Shown piece after piece: positions 12,417-22,068 of a stretch of 64,000 nt of DNA (position 1 is the first letter of the stretch; every line of letters starts with the position of its first letter). Source of the DNA: Daldinia sp. FL1419 (taxonomy: Eukaryota > Ascomycota > Sordariomycetes > Xylariales > Hypoxylaceae); contig MU623373.1 of assembly GCA_025201765.1 (NCBI GenBank), positions 124,001 through 188,000 on the forward strand, read 5' to 3'. The notes below the pieces were generated by a model that did not search any database, was not told the origin of the DNA, and saw only the letters and a list, made by a program, of their open reading frames with translations. Made by a program: the position numbers and the translations under genes.

Positions 12417-13864
12417 GGATGGGAATTTGCTTTGTTGATAAATCGATACACTTTGAAAGCCTGGATGCGGAGGATTAGATGTATTTACTAGATTGACGAT
12501 AGTTAACTTATACATTCTGTAAGATAGACGTGTTTTAGAATAACAAACTACCTACCTACCTAATTAAGACCGCGATACTTTGACAGTTTACTCAAGTTTA
12601 CCAGTCTAACCTAGGTACCTACATGTTTCTCTCACTCTCTCACCTGTCTGCTTGTCTCATCATAGTGGAATATCAAAACTACCCCTACACATGGGAATAA
12701 CTAACTACCACCTACTAATAAGTCCTCAATCGTATTTACCTACCAAGTAATGATTGCAAGAATTTTGTAAGATACTATGGCTGCGCAGAAAGACTACGAA
12801 AGAATTAAGTGCTAAACGCGAGATCCTTCCATCTCCCTTGAATTTATGTAGTTTGCTTTGACTTGCAGTTTTCCGAGATGCTACATCCCGAACTTTTATT
12901 AATCTTAAGAATGTCGCCATATTTCGAGAATTTTAACGATTCAAATCGAATGCTTTCATTAACTTTAAGGTACCTAACGGTAGGTATCTAGGTTAGGTTT
13001 CTAATATATATTAACTAAGCTAGGTACTAACCTATACTAGTGGCGGAACCCGGACTCCTTCGGCACAGGCCGAATCCTTATGCCTTAGCTTTTACTTCTT
13101 TCTTTTCTCTTCTTTTCTTTGTTAACCGCGTTAGAGCGACAAAATTGCCCAAGTTTGTACATACCTAGTAACCATGCCACTCCAATCCCACCCTATCCCA
13201 CACTATCCCACAGGAAATGATCAACATCGTGCGAGTAAGGTAGGTAGTATAAACAGCTTAGGAATACAATTTCCATAATTAGTATAACAAAAGAGAAAGA
13301 CACTGAAATAAATAGAACTTCGGCTTCGGCAAATCTCCGCATCACATGATCAAGATGGTAGGGTGGTCCGGAGAACGTGAAGGGTGTAAGTCGGAAAATG
13401 ATACTCGATCAGGTCAGCCTCATACGTCATCAATTACCTTCCTATACAATGAATCTTACAGATCAGATCTTTGTGTGTTTAGATCCGAAGCTGCACATCC
13501 GCATAACTCGCGGCTTATTCATATCAACAGCCGACTCTGGTGTGACGTCGGACTTGAGGACATAATCGCTTATGTCCGACAGCGGATGCGAGGCCTACGA
13601 GACTCGCGAGTCCGGGGCCAGCATGTACACGTTACCCGTCCCGTTCTTTCTCGTTCTTTTGCCGGCGATACGAGGTGGTAACACAAACATCTTACACGCC
13701 TAAGTCAAGCTTCCTTGGTAGAGTTGAAGCTTCAAAGCTCTCCCCTATCGCGGGGTATATATCCAACCTCAAGAGCTCCTCAAAATTTGTTAATTCACTA
13801 CTCTGCCACACATCCATCCCAAATACAATAAGAATCTAAATCAATAGCTTACCTATTATACATC
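12417..13864. other. Intergenic region between PKS and reductase genes
   Basis: No convincing gene. A 111-codon frame at 13346-13681 has no recognisable motif and overlaps the downstream promoter. The stretch holds two ACCTAGGT-type motifs (about 12609 and 12990), a short repeat of CTATCCCACA around 13190-13212, and a 10-bp palindrome ACTCGCGAGT at 13602-13611. Confidence 0.55.
13756..13762 (+). promoter_or_regulatory. TATA-like box of the ToxD-like gene
   Basis: TATATAT lies 109 bp before the start codon of the medium-chain reductase gene, the same spacing as before the PKS. Confidence 0.45.
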
Positions 13865-14918
13865 ATGTCTACTATTCAAGCTTACCAGGCTCTCAAGGTT
13901 GGCGGCCCCTTCGAGCTAGTCACAGTTCCCAAGCCCACGCCCGGTGCTGGTGAAATTTCCATCCGACCCAAGGCCGTTGCAGTCAACGGGATTGACTGGA
14001 AGAACATTGCTTTTGGTGCCACAATCCAATCTTGGCCCGCTATCCTAGGTATTGACGGCGCCGGAACCGTTGAGGAAGTCGGCCCGGACGTCACAGATTT
14101 CAAGCCTGGTGACGAAGTCCTGAGCTACGCCCCTGGTATTTTCGGCAAGGGTTCGTTCCAGGAGGTATATGTCACGGAAAAGCGTCACGTCGCTAGGAAG
14201 CCTTCTTACCTGAGCTTTGCCGAGGCCGCTTCGCTACCGTAAGTATTGCTGCTTGGAAGCTTTTGCTTCGTATAAGCTGACTTTCACCCCTAGAACTTGC
14301 TTCCTTACCGCAGCGGGCGCTATTGCAGGCGGCCTAAAGGTCAGCATACCTAACCTCTCCAAGAAAGAAAACACAAACCCACCCAAGTCGATCCTCATTC
14401 TCGGAGGAAGCTCCGCCGTCGGGGCTGCTGCTATTCAAATATTGCGATATGCACTCCCGACGAGTACTATCGTAGTGACCAGCTCGAAGCCTCACCACGA
14501 GCACTTGAAGTCTCTCGGCGCGAATGCGGCTCTCGAGCGGTCCGCTCAGCAGGATAGCGCCACCCTTAAGGCTGCATCGCCTGATGGAACTGGCTTCGAC
14601 GCCATCTTGGACGCTGTCGGGGCTGGTCCCGATGCGCCTGCCGTTTTCGACGCACTTAAGCCCGACAGCTTGAGGCGATACTCGTTAGTTATGACCCGGC
14701 CTGGTGCCGAGGTTCCTAAGGATCTCGATTCTACATTGGTCAGCGTGGCAGATGCCGAAATCGACGCCATGAATTGGCTAAGTGTTCAGTTGGAGAAGAA
14801 GCAGTACAAGTTGCCCGTCAAAGCCGAGGTCATTGGTCACGGATTCCCCGACGTCCAGAAGGGACTTGCTAGGTTCCCCGCCCAAATCAGCGGAGTCAAG
14901 TTGGTCGTTACTTTGTAA
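13865..14918 (+). CDS. ToxD-like medium-chain dehydrogenase/reductase (enoyl reductase type)
   Basis: Probable NADPH-dependent oxidoreductase of the quinone/trans-enoyl-reductase branch of the MDR superfamily. Exons 13865-14238 and 14294-14918 give 332 aa. The N-terminal GroES-like fold is visible (GVNGIDWK-like region, GIDGAGTVEEVGPDV, GDEVLSY). The cofactor domain has ILGGSSAVGAAAIQ near residue 180, a typical nucleotide-binding glycine motif. The catalytic-zinc ligands of true alcohol dehydrogenases are not seen, so it is probably zinc-free. Genes of this family are common in fungal polyketide clusters, and I recall a ToxD-like gene in the fusarubin cluster. It lies directly after the synthase on the same strand, so a role in tailoring the aldehyde or a related intermediate is inferred. 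It could instead be a general detoxifying reductase. Confidence 0.85.
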
Positions 14919-15700
14919 ATATAAAGAGGATTTTGCGATGCAAAGAGGAGTTTTGGATTTTCGGATATCCCGATCGGAACACTAGTAAAATAGATTAGTT
15001 ACTATGTTGGGTACTGCGTGTCCGCCTTGATACTTTAACGTAAGGGGACCATTAGTAATACAAAAAAAGGGGGTTTTCAAAACAAAATAGGCTTTTTCGT
15101 GATCCATTGCCGGGTGAAGAAATCATTATTTTATACAATCGGGGTGTATGAGACTAACCACCAACTCTAGTCCGCAATTCCAATTATAAGTTTCTGTGTC
15201 ACTTCCCCTTTTTGCAAGCCCTATTGCCCATATGTCTTGGCCCGAGATCCGCCTTAAGCGATATTTCCAAGCTGGACGTTGCATCGTGTTCTAGACCATT
15301 CTGTAAACTAATGAGGTTTTGGGCTGAGGAATATAAGATCACTAATAATAAGAGGGGGCACTGAGAATACTTCATACCGAAATACAAAACAAGGAAATTG
15401 ATTTCAAGATATAGGATTTCATAAGTCGTGGATTATAGACTATCATGAGCTGCCGTGACTATGTGAGGTAGCACTATAAGGGAAAATAAAAAATCACCAC
15501 GTACTAGATATATGATTATCACCGCGAAAATTACGAGTAGATATTCACTTGGCGAGGATTTATTTCACCATCTCAGCTTATAGCTCCACATAATATCGAG
15601 TTCTATAGAATATCATATTTGTATTACTACTATTGTTATATGCATCCTCTTATTCACTTTGCAGTGACATTTATTAGTAACACGCAAATCCCAAAACCTT
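14919..15700. other. Intergenic region between convergent genes
   Basis: This is the 3' side of both flanking genes, which converge here. I see no coding frame or structured element beyond ordinary A/T-rich sequence. Confidence 0.6.
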
Positions 15701-16770
15701 CTAACGCCAAAGCAAGCCCTCAAGCACCTTGTTATACCTGCCACCCTGAATGGTGAACGATGCAAGGATCTTGTCCAGCTCTGCCTTGTTCTCCGGAGTA
15801 AGAAGAACGTTCTTAGAGTTCTCCTCAACACGCTCAACCCTCGTCGCACCAGGGATAGGGATGATAGTGCCGGCTTGCGGGGAGTTAGAAACCGCACGGA
15901 TCCAGGCCAGCGCAAGCTGAGCTGGTGTAACACCAGCGCTTTCTGCAAACGATTTCAGCTTGTCAACAAGCTCAAGGTTCTTGTTGAAATTCTAATTAAG
16001 GGATAGAGTTAGCTTCATGAAAATATCCCTGGACAGGGTTAACAAGGGATCCTTACCTCGGGCTGAAAGCGGTCGAAACGCCGGCGGATGTCCCCCTCGG
16101 GGATGTCATCAACTGATTTGATTTGACCGGTCAAGAAGCCACGGCCTAGAGGAGAATAGGCGACAAGGGGAATATCAAGTCGCTTCGCGGTGGCCGCTAC
16201 ACCATTCGTTAGGATGTCAGGGGTCCATAGAGAGAACTCAATTTCCACCAGGCTTAGTGGGTAAATGGCGTTGGCCTTCTCGATGGTCTGAGCGCTGGCC
16301 TCGCTAATCCCCACGCCGCTGATCTTGCCAGCGTCTATGAGCTCCTTGAATGCTCCTAGAGTCTCTTCGAGTGGTACACTGGGGTCCATACGGGCCGGGC
16401 CGAGGACGTCTATCTTCTTCGCGCCACCGAGCACCCGGAAACAGTTTTCCGCGCTAGCGAGCACTTCTTCGCGCTTGATCTTGGGTCCCATGTTCTTGAA
16501 GTCGACGCAGCACTTGATGAACAGAGTGACCTTGCTCGCATCCTCCGGGTAAGCTTCGAAGTAGCGGCGCAGCAGGGCTAAGCCAGCTGTCGGCTCAGGC
16601 ATACCGTAGTAATCGCCACTAGACCAGAATGTGGCGCCTTGAGCGATGGCTGCCTTCATGGTCGCGAAGGCCTGCTCGTCGGGCGTGTGCTGAGGACGCC
16701 AAGTCATGCCCATAAGCCCGAAGCCTGTGACGGCCCTAGGCCTGAAGACGGTAGCGGAAGTCGAGGACAT
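15701..16770 (-). CDS. Aldo/keto reductase, pyridoxal-reductase (AKR8) type
   Basis: NADPH-dependent reductase with a TIM-barrel fold, expected to reduce an aldehyde or ketone. Exons, in transcription order, 16770-16057 and 15991-15701, give 334 aa. The start is the Met of MSSTSATVF; the frame is open upstream to 16863 but that part is not conserved-looking. The Asp-Tyr pair is in SSGDYYG and the Lys in LFIKCCVD. At the usual catalytic His, the sequence reads VLGPARMDPSVP, a substitution pattern also known in yeast pyridoxal reductases (Plr1). Later motifs SLVEIEFSLW, VAYSPLGRGFLTG and IPIPGATRVERVEEN match the family. It lies between two cluster redox genes and shares their TATA spacing, so a role in polyketide tailoring is plausible; vitamin B6 metabolism is the alternative. 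Confidence 0.88.
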
Positions 16771-16877
16771 TTTGTCGATATGGTAGGATTTGCGGTGGGT
16801 AAAGTTGTGGAAGCAATTGCAGGTGATAGCCGAGATGAACGAACGAATCCGACTTTTCTTCATGGCTCTTAGGGGAT

Positions 16878-16883
16878 CATATA
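16878..16883 (-). promoter_or_regulatory. TATA-like box of the aldo/keto reductase gene
   Basis: On the minus strand the sequence reads TATATG, about 113 bp before the start codon at 16770. The spacing matches that of the other cluster genes, though the box itself is a weaker match. Confidence 0.35.
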
Positions 16884-18808
16884 GAGTGTTTAAATGTTCT
16901 AGGCTCTATTATAGCAGTTATTAAGTAAGAGATGTTGCACAAAAAGGTTTCGGCCGGTGTATACATGATCGGGCTTCAAAGGAGCCGAGTTATTAGATAC
17001 CTGACAAGTCCGCCCGAGCTGAAAAAGGGTTACGGTCTTAGGAACAAAGGGAACGCGAAGAGAAGAGAAGAGAAGCCTGACTAAGGCGATTCGCGACATC
17101 TAAACTCCGACGCATAACTCCTCGCCACGATGCCGCATATTAACCTATAAGCTACCTCCCTAGATATCCTAGGATTTTTCCTTTGAGCTATGAGGCGTCT
17201 CGTATTTACATTTAGGATTCTTCGGGCTTTCAAGGCGTCGAGACGGGCCAGCTAGCGTGCAGCTAATCGCCAACACATTCATACGCACGTCCTGTGTGTA
17301 ACATGCCATTATTTTCCCAATCATATTTCGGATCCCATGGCACAACGCATCGATGTTTGCTTAACTGCGTGCCTGAATATCCTTTTTAGAACTACAATAA
17401 AACTTGATTTAGTTACTTAATTCAGAGGTACCTTAATTAGACAATTGCTGGAAAATGACACAAACGTAGTGTGAATGCTAGAATTACCCAGGCTCATCTG
17501 TTATATATAAGTATTGTACTTCGTAAGTAGGTACTGTTGTAGAAAGCCTCCTTGAATCTAATTGGTTGAAACTAAATGTACTATTCTCTTTAGAGTATGA
17601 AGCACGCGTTGAATCCTCTTTAAGTCCTAACTCGCGCATCTTGGTAACGCCCTAGCAAGTCCAGGGTTACGGAGATAAGACTCATTTTCAAGGCGACGCT
17701 ATGATTCTGTGAAAATACAATTGATTGGTTGATTCGAGAATCCTACACTAGAAGACATGTCCCGAACCCTATTTCAACTTTTGAGCCGCCCCCACGCATA
17801 AGACGATTTCTTCAAGTCAATGGTAGCCATGCTAGGTGACTCGCAAGGTAAGCTATCGCACGTCGGCAAAGAATGTTCAATTCAGGTTCAGGTCCTATGC
17901 AGAGAACAGTACGTTGACTTGATTAGTTCGAAAGCTTATAACTATCATAACCAATATTGTTGTGCTTCCCAGCACTTTGGCAAGGTACCTCTCCTTTTGG
18001 CTGCATTTAATACCTTGGAGTTTATTAGACTTAAACTACGACCTAGTTTTCAACTACCTAGGTAATTAGCTTCGGTAAGGATTGGAATAGGATCCCGAAA
18101 TCTATGGGCATTATATTAGTTTCTGCCTTGATCTCATTAAGTGGAATAGACTAAAGAGATGTCAGCAATAGTAATGAGAAGCCTTCAAGTTTGCCTAGCT
18201 CTCCGAATCTCGTATATCGGGGTAATACAGGACCATTAGGACAGTCTCGTAGCGAAGCCTCTCGGGGTCTCTAGAAGATAGGGTGCAGGTCGGGTAATCA
18301 TTTCAGCTCTGGCTTCAGCCTCAGCCTCACCTTTCAGGTGTGCTGCCGACAGAGAATTTCTCGAGTCTGACCGGGTTTTCTAACACAGCCTGGATGCTCT
18401 TCTAAGTACCCATCTTCACTTGCTACCTGACGTATTCTACCCCAAAGAAGTTAATAATTCACATTGTTGAATGAATAAAAAAATACAGGTTTGATGAAGA
18501 TAGTGATTGCAGAACTGGGTCAGCCGAACCGGGCCGAATTTGGCCTAAATCTAGTTAATACTGTATCTTGTTTAACTCGTCAAACTCACTGGCTGATGCA
18601 ACGGGCGTCTGATTACCCGTCTATCGTAGCTGGCGGAATATGGCTGTAGCCCGAGGCCCAGGTCTTTAGTTCTATAATTAATTATCCTACACTAGGATGC
18701 GCCTCGTGACGGGATGTTACCCATGATGAGACGAGAGGCGCAATAGGACTGGGGGCGTCCTGTTCAGGGGCACTACAGTCCATGCGACGAGAACAATCAC
18801 TCTTCAGA

Positions 18809-18815
18809 TATAAAA
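18809..18815 (+). promoter_or_regulatory. TATA box of the FAD oxidase gene
   Basis: TATAAAA, a full consensus match, stands 118 bp before the start codon at 18927. Confidence 0.5.
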
Positions 18816-18926
18816 TGTAGGAAGTCATGAAGAATTCCAAATTCGAAAGATCCAAGCATCTACTCGACACTTGCTCGCCTCTCAGATCCAAGCTAAGAGA
18901 TATCTCACCTGTGTTACTCGGCCATC

Positions 18927-20630
18927 ATGCACTCACACGCCATTCTCAATGCACTGGCGATCTTCGCGTCGACAGCTGCAGCTTGGCCTACTTGGCACAC
19001 TAGCAGAGGTGAAGATCTTGTGAAATTCCTGGAGAGGGCCGCAACCCCCACGTTGAACTTCCATATTTCCCCCAATGCCTCAATTGTTACCCCTGATTCC
19101 CCTGAGTGGGCCGACGATACGGGCCGCTGGTCCACGTGGAGTGCGCCGACGTTTAGCGTCGCATTCCTCCCAGCGGAAGAGAAAGACATTTCCGTCGGTG
19201 TACGTAGACCGGATCTATCCACTATCAGAGAAGTTACACATATAGGCTGACATCATTGTGTAGCTCCAATATATGTCCAAGCACAACATCTCGTTCCTTG
19301 CAGGTGGCGGCGGTCATGGGAACACCGTTACACTAGCTAAGGCGCAAGATGTTGTGTTCATTAACATGGAAAAGTTTAACAAAATCACCGTAAACTCCGA
19401 TAAGACTATTACTGTTGGCGGCGGAGCTAAATTCGGGGATGTCTACGCAGTCGCCTACGGCGCCGGCCGAGAATTGCGTCAGTATCTGTCTACTTTAAAC
19501 CAGTAATACATATACTAATTACTAGTTAGCTCTCGGCTCTTGCTCTTGTGTCGGTGTCGGTGGTGCCAGTCTGGGCGGTGGTCACGGTAGGCTCCAGGGC
19601 AAGTATGGTTTAATAGTAGATGCAATCGTCAGCATGCGCGTTGCTCTATGGGACGGTTCTATCATTGAAGTCTCATCCACCAAGAACTCCGATCTATTCT
19701 GGGCTATGCGAGGAGCCGGTCACAACTTTGGAATTGTTCTCAGCTTTACATACAAGACGTGGCCTTTACAGAACAACGGCTTGACGTATAACGCAGACAT
19801 GACTTTTACCAATGCCTCCCTAGAGGGCGTTTTTGGTGTTATTAACGAGCTTATTCCGAACCAAGACCCCGGCCTTGCTTTAGACCTCTTCATCCTCACC
19901 AACGAAACTAGTCATGAAGTAAGTACTAAGACATACTATACCTGAAAGACCATATAACCACTAACAGCGCCAGACCGTCACTTATCTTAACATCGTGTAT
20001 GCTGGTACCAAGGACGAGGGAGATAAATTCACAGCTCGCTTTGCTACGAACAAGAAGTCAACTGGGGGTATTGAACGTACATTCTTGAACGTGACGATGA
20101 CTCCCTGGAGCCAGATCACCCACGTTGCCGCTGGAGGCATGGTCGACCTAGCATGTATCGACGGAGCAAGCCAAAACGTTTACACGGCGAATCTGAAGCA
20201 ATTTGACATACCCCAGCAGCGAAGATTCTACAACTCCTACGTTGACTTTATCAAAAAGAACCCGCTCGCATCCAACTCCATCATCTTCTACGAGATATTC
20301 GGGCAGAAGGCCGTGACGGAGCAGCCGGCCGACCAAACCGCAGTCGGAAATCGTAACTACGCCAACATCCTCGCTCTCTATCAGGCCACATATACGGACG
20401 AAAGCGTTGCAGCCGCCGCCGATGAATGGGCGCGTAGTCTTCGCGACGAGGTAGTCAAGCCCAAATATTCAGGCTACGATATCGAGTCCGTATACATGAA
20501 CTACGCCCACGGAAACGAGAAGCTAGAGTCTATGTACGGTTACGAGCCCTGGCGTCTGGAGCGTCTTCGTAGCCTCAAGCGCCGTTACGACCCCCAGGGA
20601 TTCTTCAACTTCTACAACTCGGTTCTATAA
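18927..20630 (+). CDS. Secreted FAD-linked oxidoreductase, berberine-bridge-enzyme type
   Basis: Flavin oxidase of the FAD_binding_4/BBE family, which uses oxygen to oxidise alcohols, sugars or secondary metabolites. Exons 18927-19199, 19264-19477, 19530-19918 and 19968-20630 give 512 aa. The first 19 or so residues (MHSHAILNALAIFASTAAAW) are a signal peptide, so it should enter the secretory pathway. Bicovalent flavin attachment is suggested by GGGGHG (His109) and GSCSCVGVGGASLGGGHG (Cys169, or Cys167). The C-terminal BBE motif is present as the NYAHGNEKLESMYG region and the final RLRSLKRRYDPQGFFNF. In fungi such enzymes occur both in metabolite clusters and as extracellular sugar oxidases. 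Membership in the PKS cluster is inferred from proximity and promoter layout, not proven. Confidence 0.9.
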
Positions 20631-21351
20631 TGTAAGACATGAAGTGGCCGGAATAGACGTGGAAACATGAAGCTTCGGATTCGTATACACATATGGTTTC
20701 TGTTCAATGTAAACTATACGATGTTTTCTTTGGGTATATCGAGGTTTTGTTTTAGAGCTGCTGATACAAATTGGTAGAGTATGAGTACCTACCTACGTAC
20801 CTAGGCAATCATCGTTGTATCTATAGAAGATATGATTGCAATATTCACCCATAAATCTCCTGGAATAGGAGGGAAATTTTATCATTTATCCTATAAAACG
20901 TGAATTGCAAATATAATATTTCCTTCGAATATAATTGTACTCACCTATCATCGGTTTGTTTAGGAGGCACATGTGATATTGGCGCTATGATAGAATTTCT
21001 ATAAAGTTGTAATGAAGTGAATGAATGTGGATTGTAGAAGTTCTTGAGAAGAATGCAGCCCTAAAGGCTGCATCGGTCCCACTATTATAGCTTACGTAAT
21101 AGGTGCCGTAGGCACCCGTATCACACTAGGATAATTTTACTCGATGATTATATGATATTACGAATTCAAGTATGAGAGATCAAATTCCATGTAATTTATC
21201 TCTATGTACCTAAGTACCACCTGTTCATTACATGTTAGCGCAGCTAAAATCTGAAACATAATTCCTGTCGGATAAAGCACGGAGGAGTATTTGCAACTAA
21301 GTACTTAGCAAATAAAAAGTGGCCAACTTGTCAACAATTCCCACTAACAAT
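20631..21351. other. Intergenic region before the tRNA gene
   Basis: A/T-rich sequence with no coding frame of note. The first part should be the 3' untranslated region of the FAD oxidase gene. A short GC-rich inverted pair, around the CTAAAGGCTGCATCGG and GTGCCGTAGGCAC stretches at 21060-21120, may form hairpins but has no clear role. Confidence 0.5.
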
Positions 21352-21448
21352 TCCTCGGTGGCGCAATTGGCTAGCGCGTCTGACTGTTAATAATCCAGGT
21401 TATCAGCGGTTCATCAGGAGGTTGAAAGTTCGAGCCTTTCCCGGGGAG
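21352..21448 (+). tRNA. trnN-GUU: tRNA-Asn (GUU) with a 23-nt intron
   Basis: The full cloverleaf can be drawn. The acceptor stem TCCTCGG pairs with CCGGGGA (21352-21358 with 21441-21447, one G-U). The D stem is GCGC/GCGC. The anticodon stem TCTGA pairs with TCAGG, and the T arm is GAAAG-TTCGAGC-CTTTC. The anticodon GTT is at 21386-21388. An intron at the canonical position, one base 3' of the anticodon, spans about 21390-21412. The internal A box (TGGCGCAATTGG) and B box (AGTTCGAGCC) fit RNA polymerase III promoters. CCA is not encoded, as expected for a nuclear gene. Confidence 0.95.
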
Positions 21449-21453
21449 TTCAG

Positions 21454-21462
21454 TTTTTTTTT
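21454..21462 (+). terminator. RNA polymerase III terminator
   Basis: A run of nine T residues begins five bases after the tRNA-Asn discriminator base, the usual Pol III stop signal. Confidence 0.9.
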
Positions 21463-22068
21463 CAACTTTTTATAACTTCTAATCGTTACTCTACCCATTA
21501 TCTTTTAAGTTCTAGATTTTCTAGTCCCTTTGATTGAGTTCTTGTTATTGAAGGCTACAAGGCGGAAATTGCACTAAATACAATGGGCCTCGTAAAATTA
21601 CCACTTGTTTCCTAATGAATCAAAAGCACTTATGATTATATAGGTAACTATTTGCAAGACATAAATCGTGCGCCCCCTAGATTACTGACAATATGCGAGG
21701 CCTTGGGATACCTTAGTAGTAAGGATTCCTTACGGAATGACAGGGCTATCTCTTCGCTTCGTAGTCTGCTTATGTCAAGGATTAATTGAAGACCTAGTAA
21801 CTGCTGTCGTACGCGGAGTGACCGCGGAGCGATAGATGCGTCGAACTGATAATGTCTAACCTTTTAAGCTCTATGAAGCCGCGTGGCGCCTCTTATATGC
21901 TCTATACCCCTATAGCCATTCTATACTTAAGTAGGTACTTACCCCCTAACAGCCTTGCAGCTGTGATAGATTTAATGCACTTCAATGTAGTTTCATTAGT
22001 ATCAGGAAGCAGGTCTATGTATGTGGCTAGCAAGAATACTATACAACTGGCTAAACTTTTCATAACTT
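21463..22068. other. Intergenic region after the tRNA gene
   Basis: No gene is supported. A 78-codon frame at 21852-22088 runs into the 3' end of the opposite-strand nucleoside transporter and shows no motif. Confidence 0.55.

Larger units (their letters stand above)
16771..18926. other. Intergenic region, 2.2 kb, no gene seen
   Basis: It separates the divergently transcribed aldo/keto reductase and FAD oxidase genes. Frames up to 81 codons lack recognisable motifs. The only elements I can support are the two TATA-like boxes at its ends and an ACCTAGGT motif near 18056-18063. Confidence 0.55.

Noticed and set aside
13346..13681. A 111-codon frame upstream of the ToxD-like gene
   Set aside because: No domain, no plausible homologue, and it overlaps the promoter region just before a TATA-like box.
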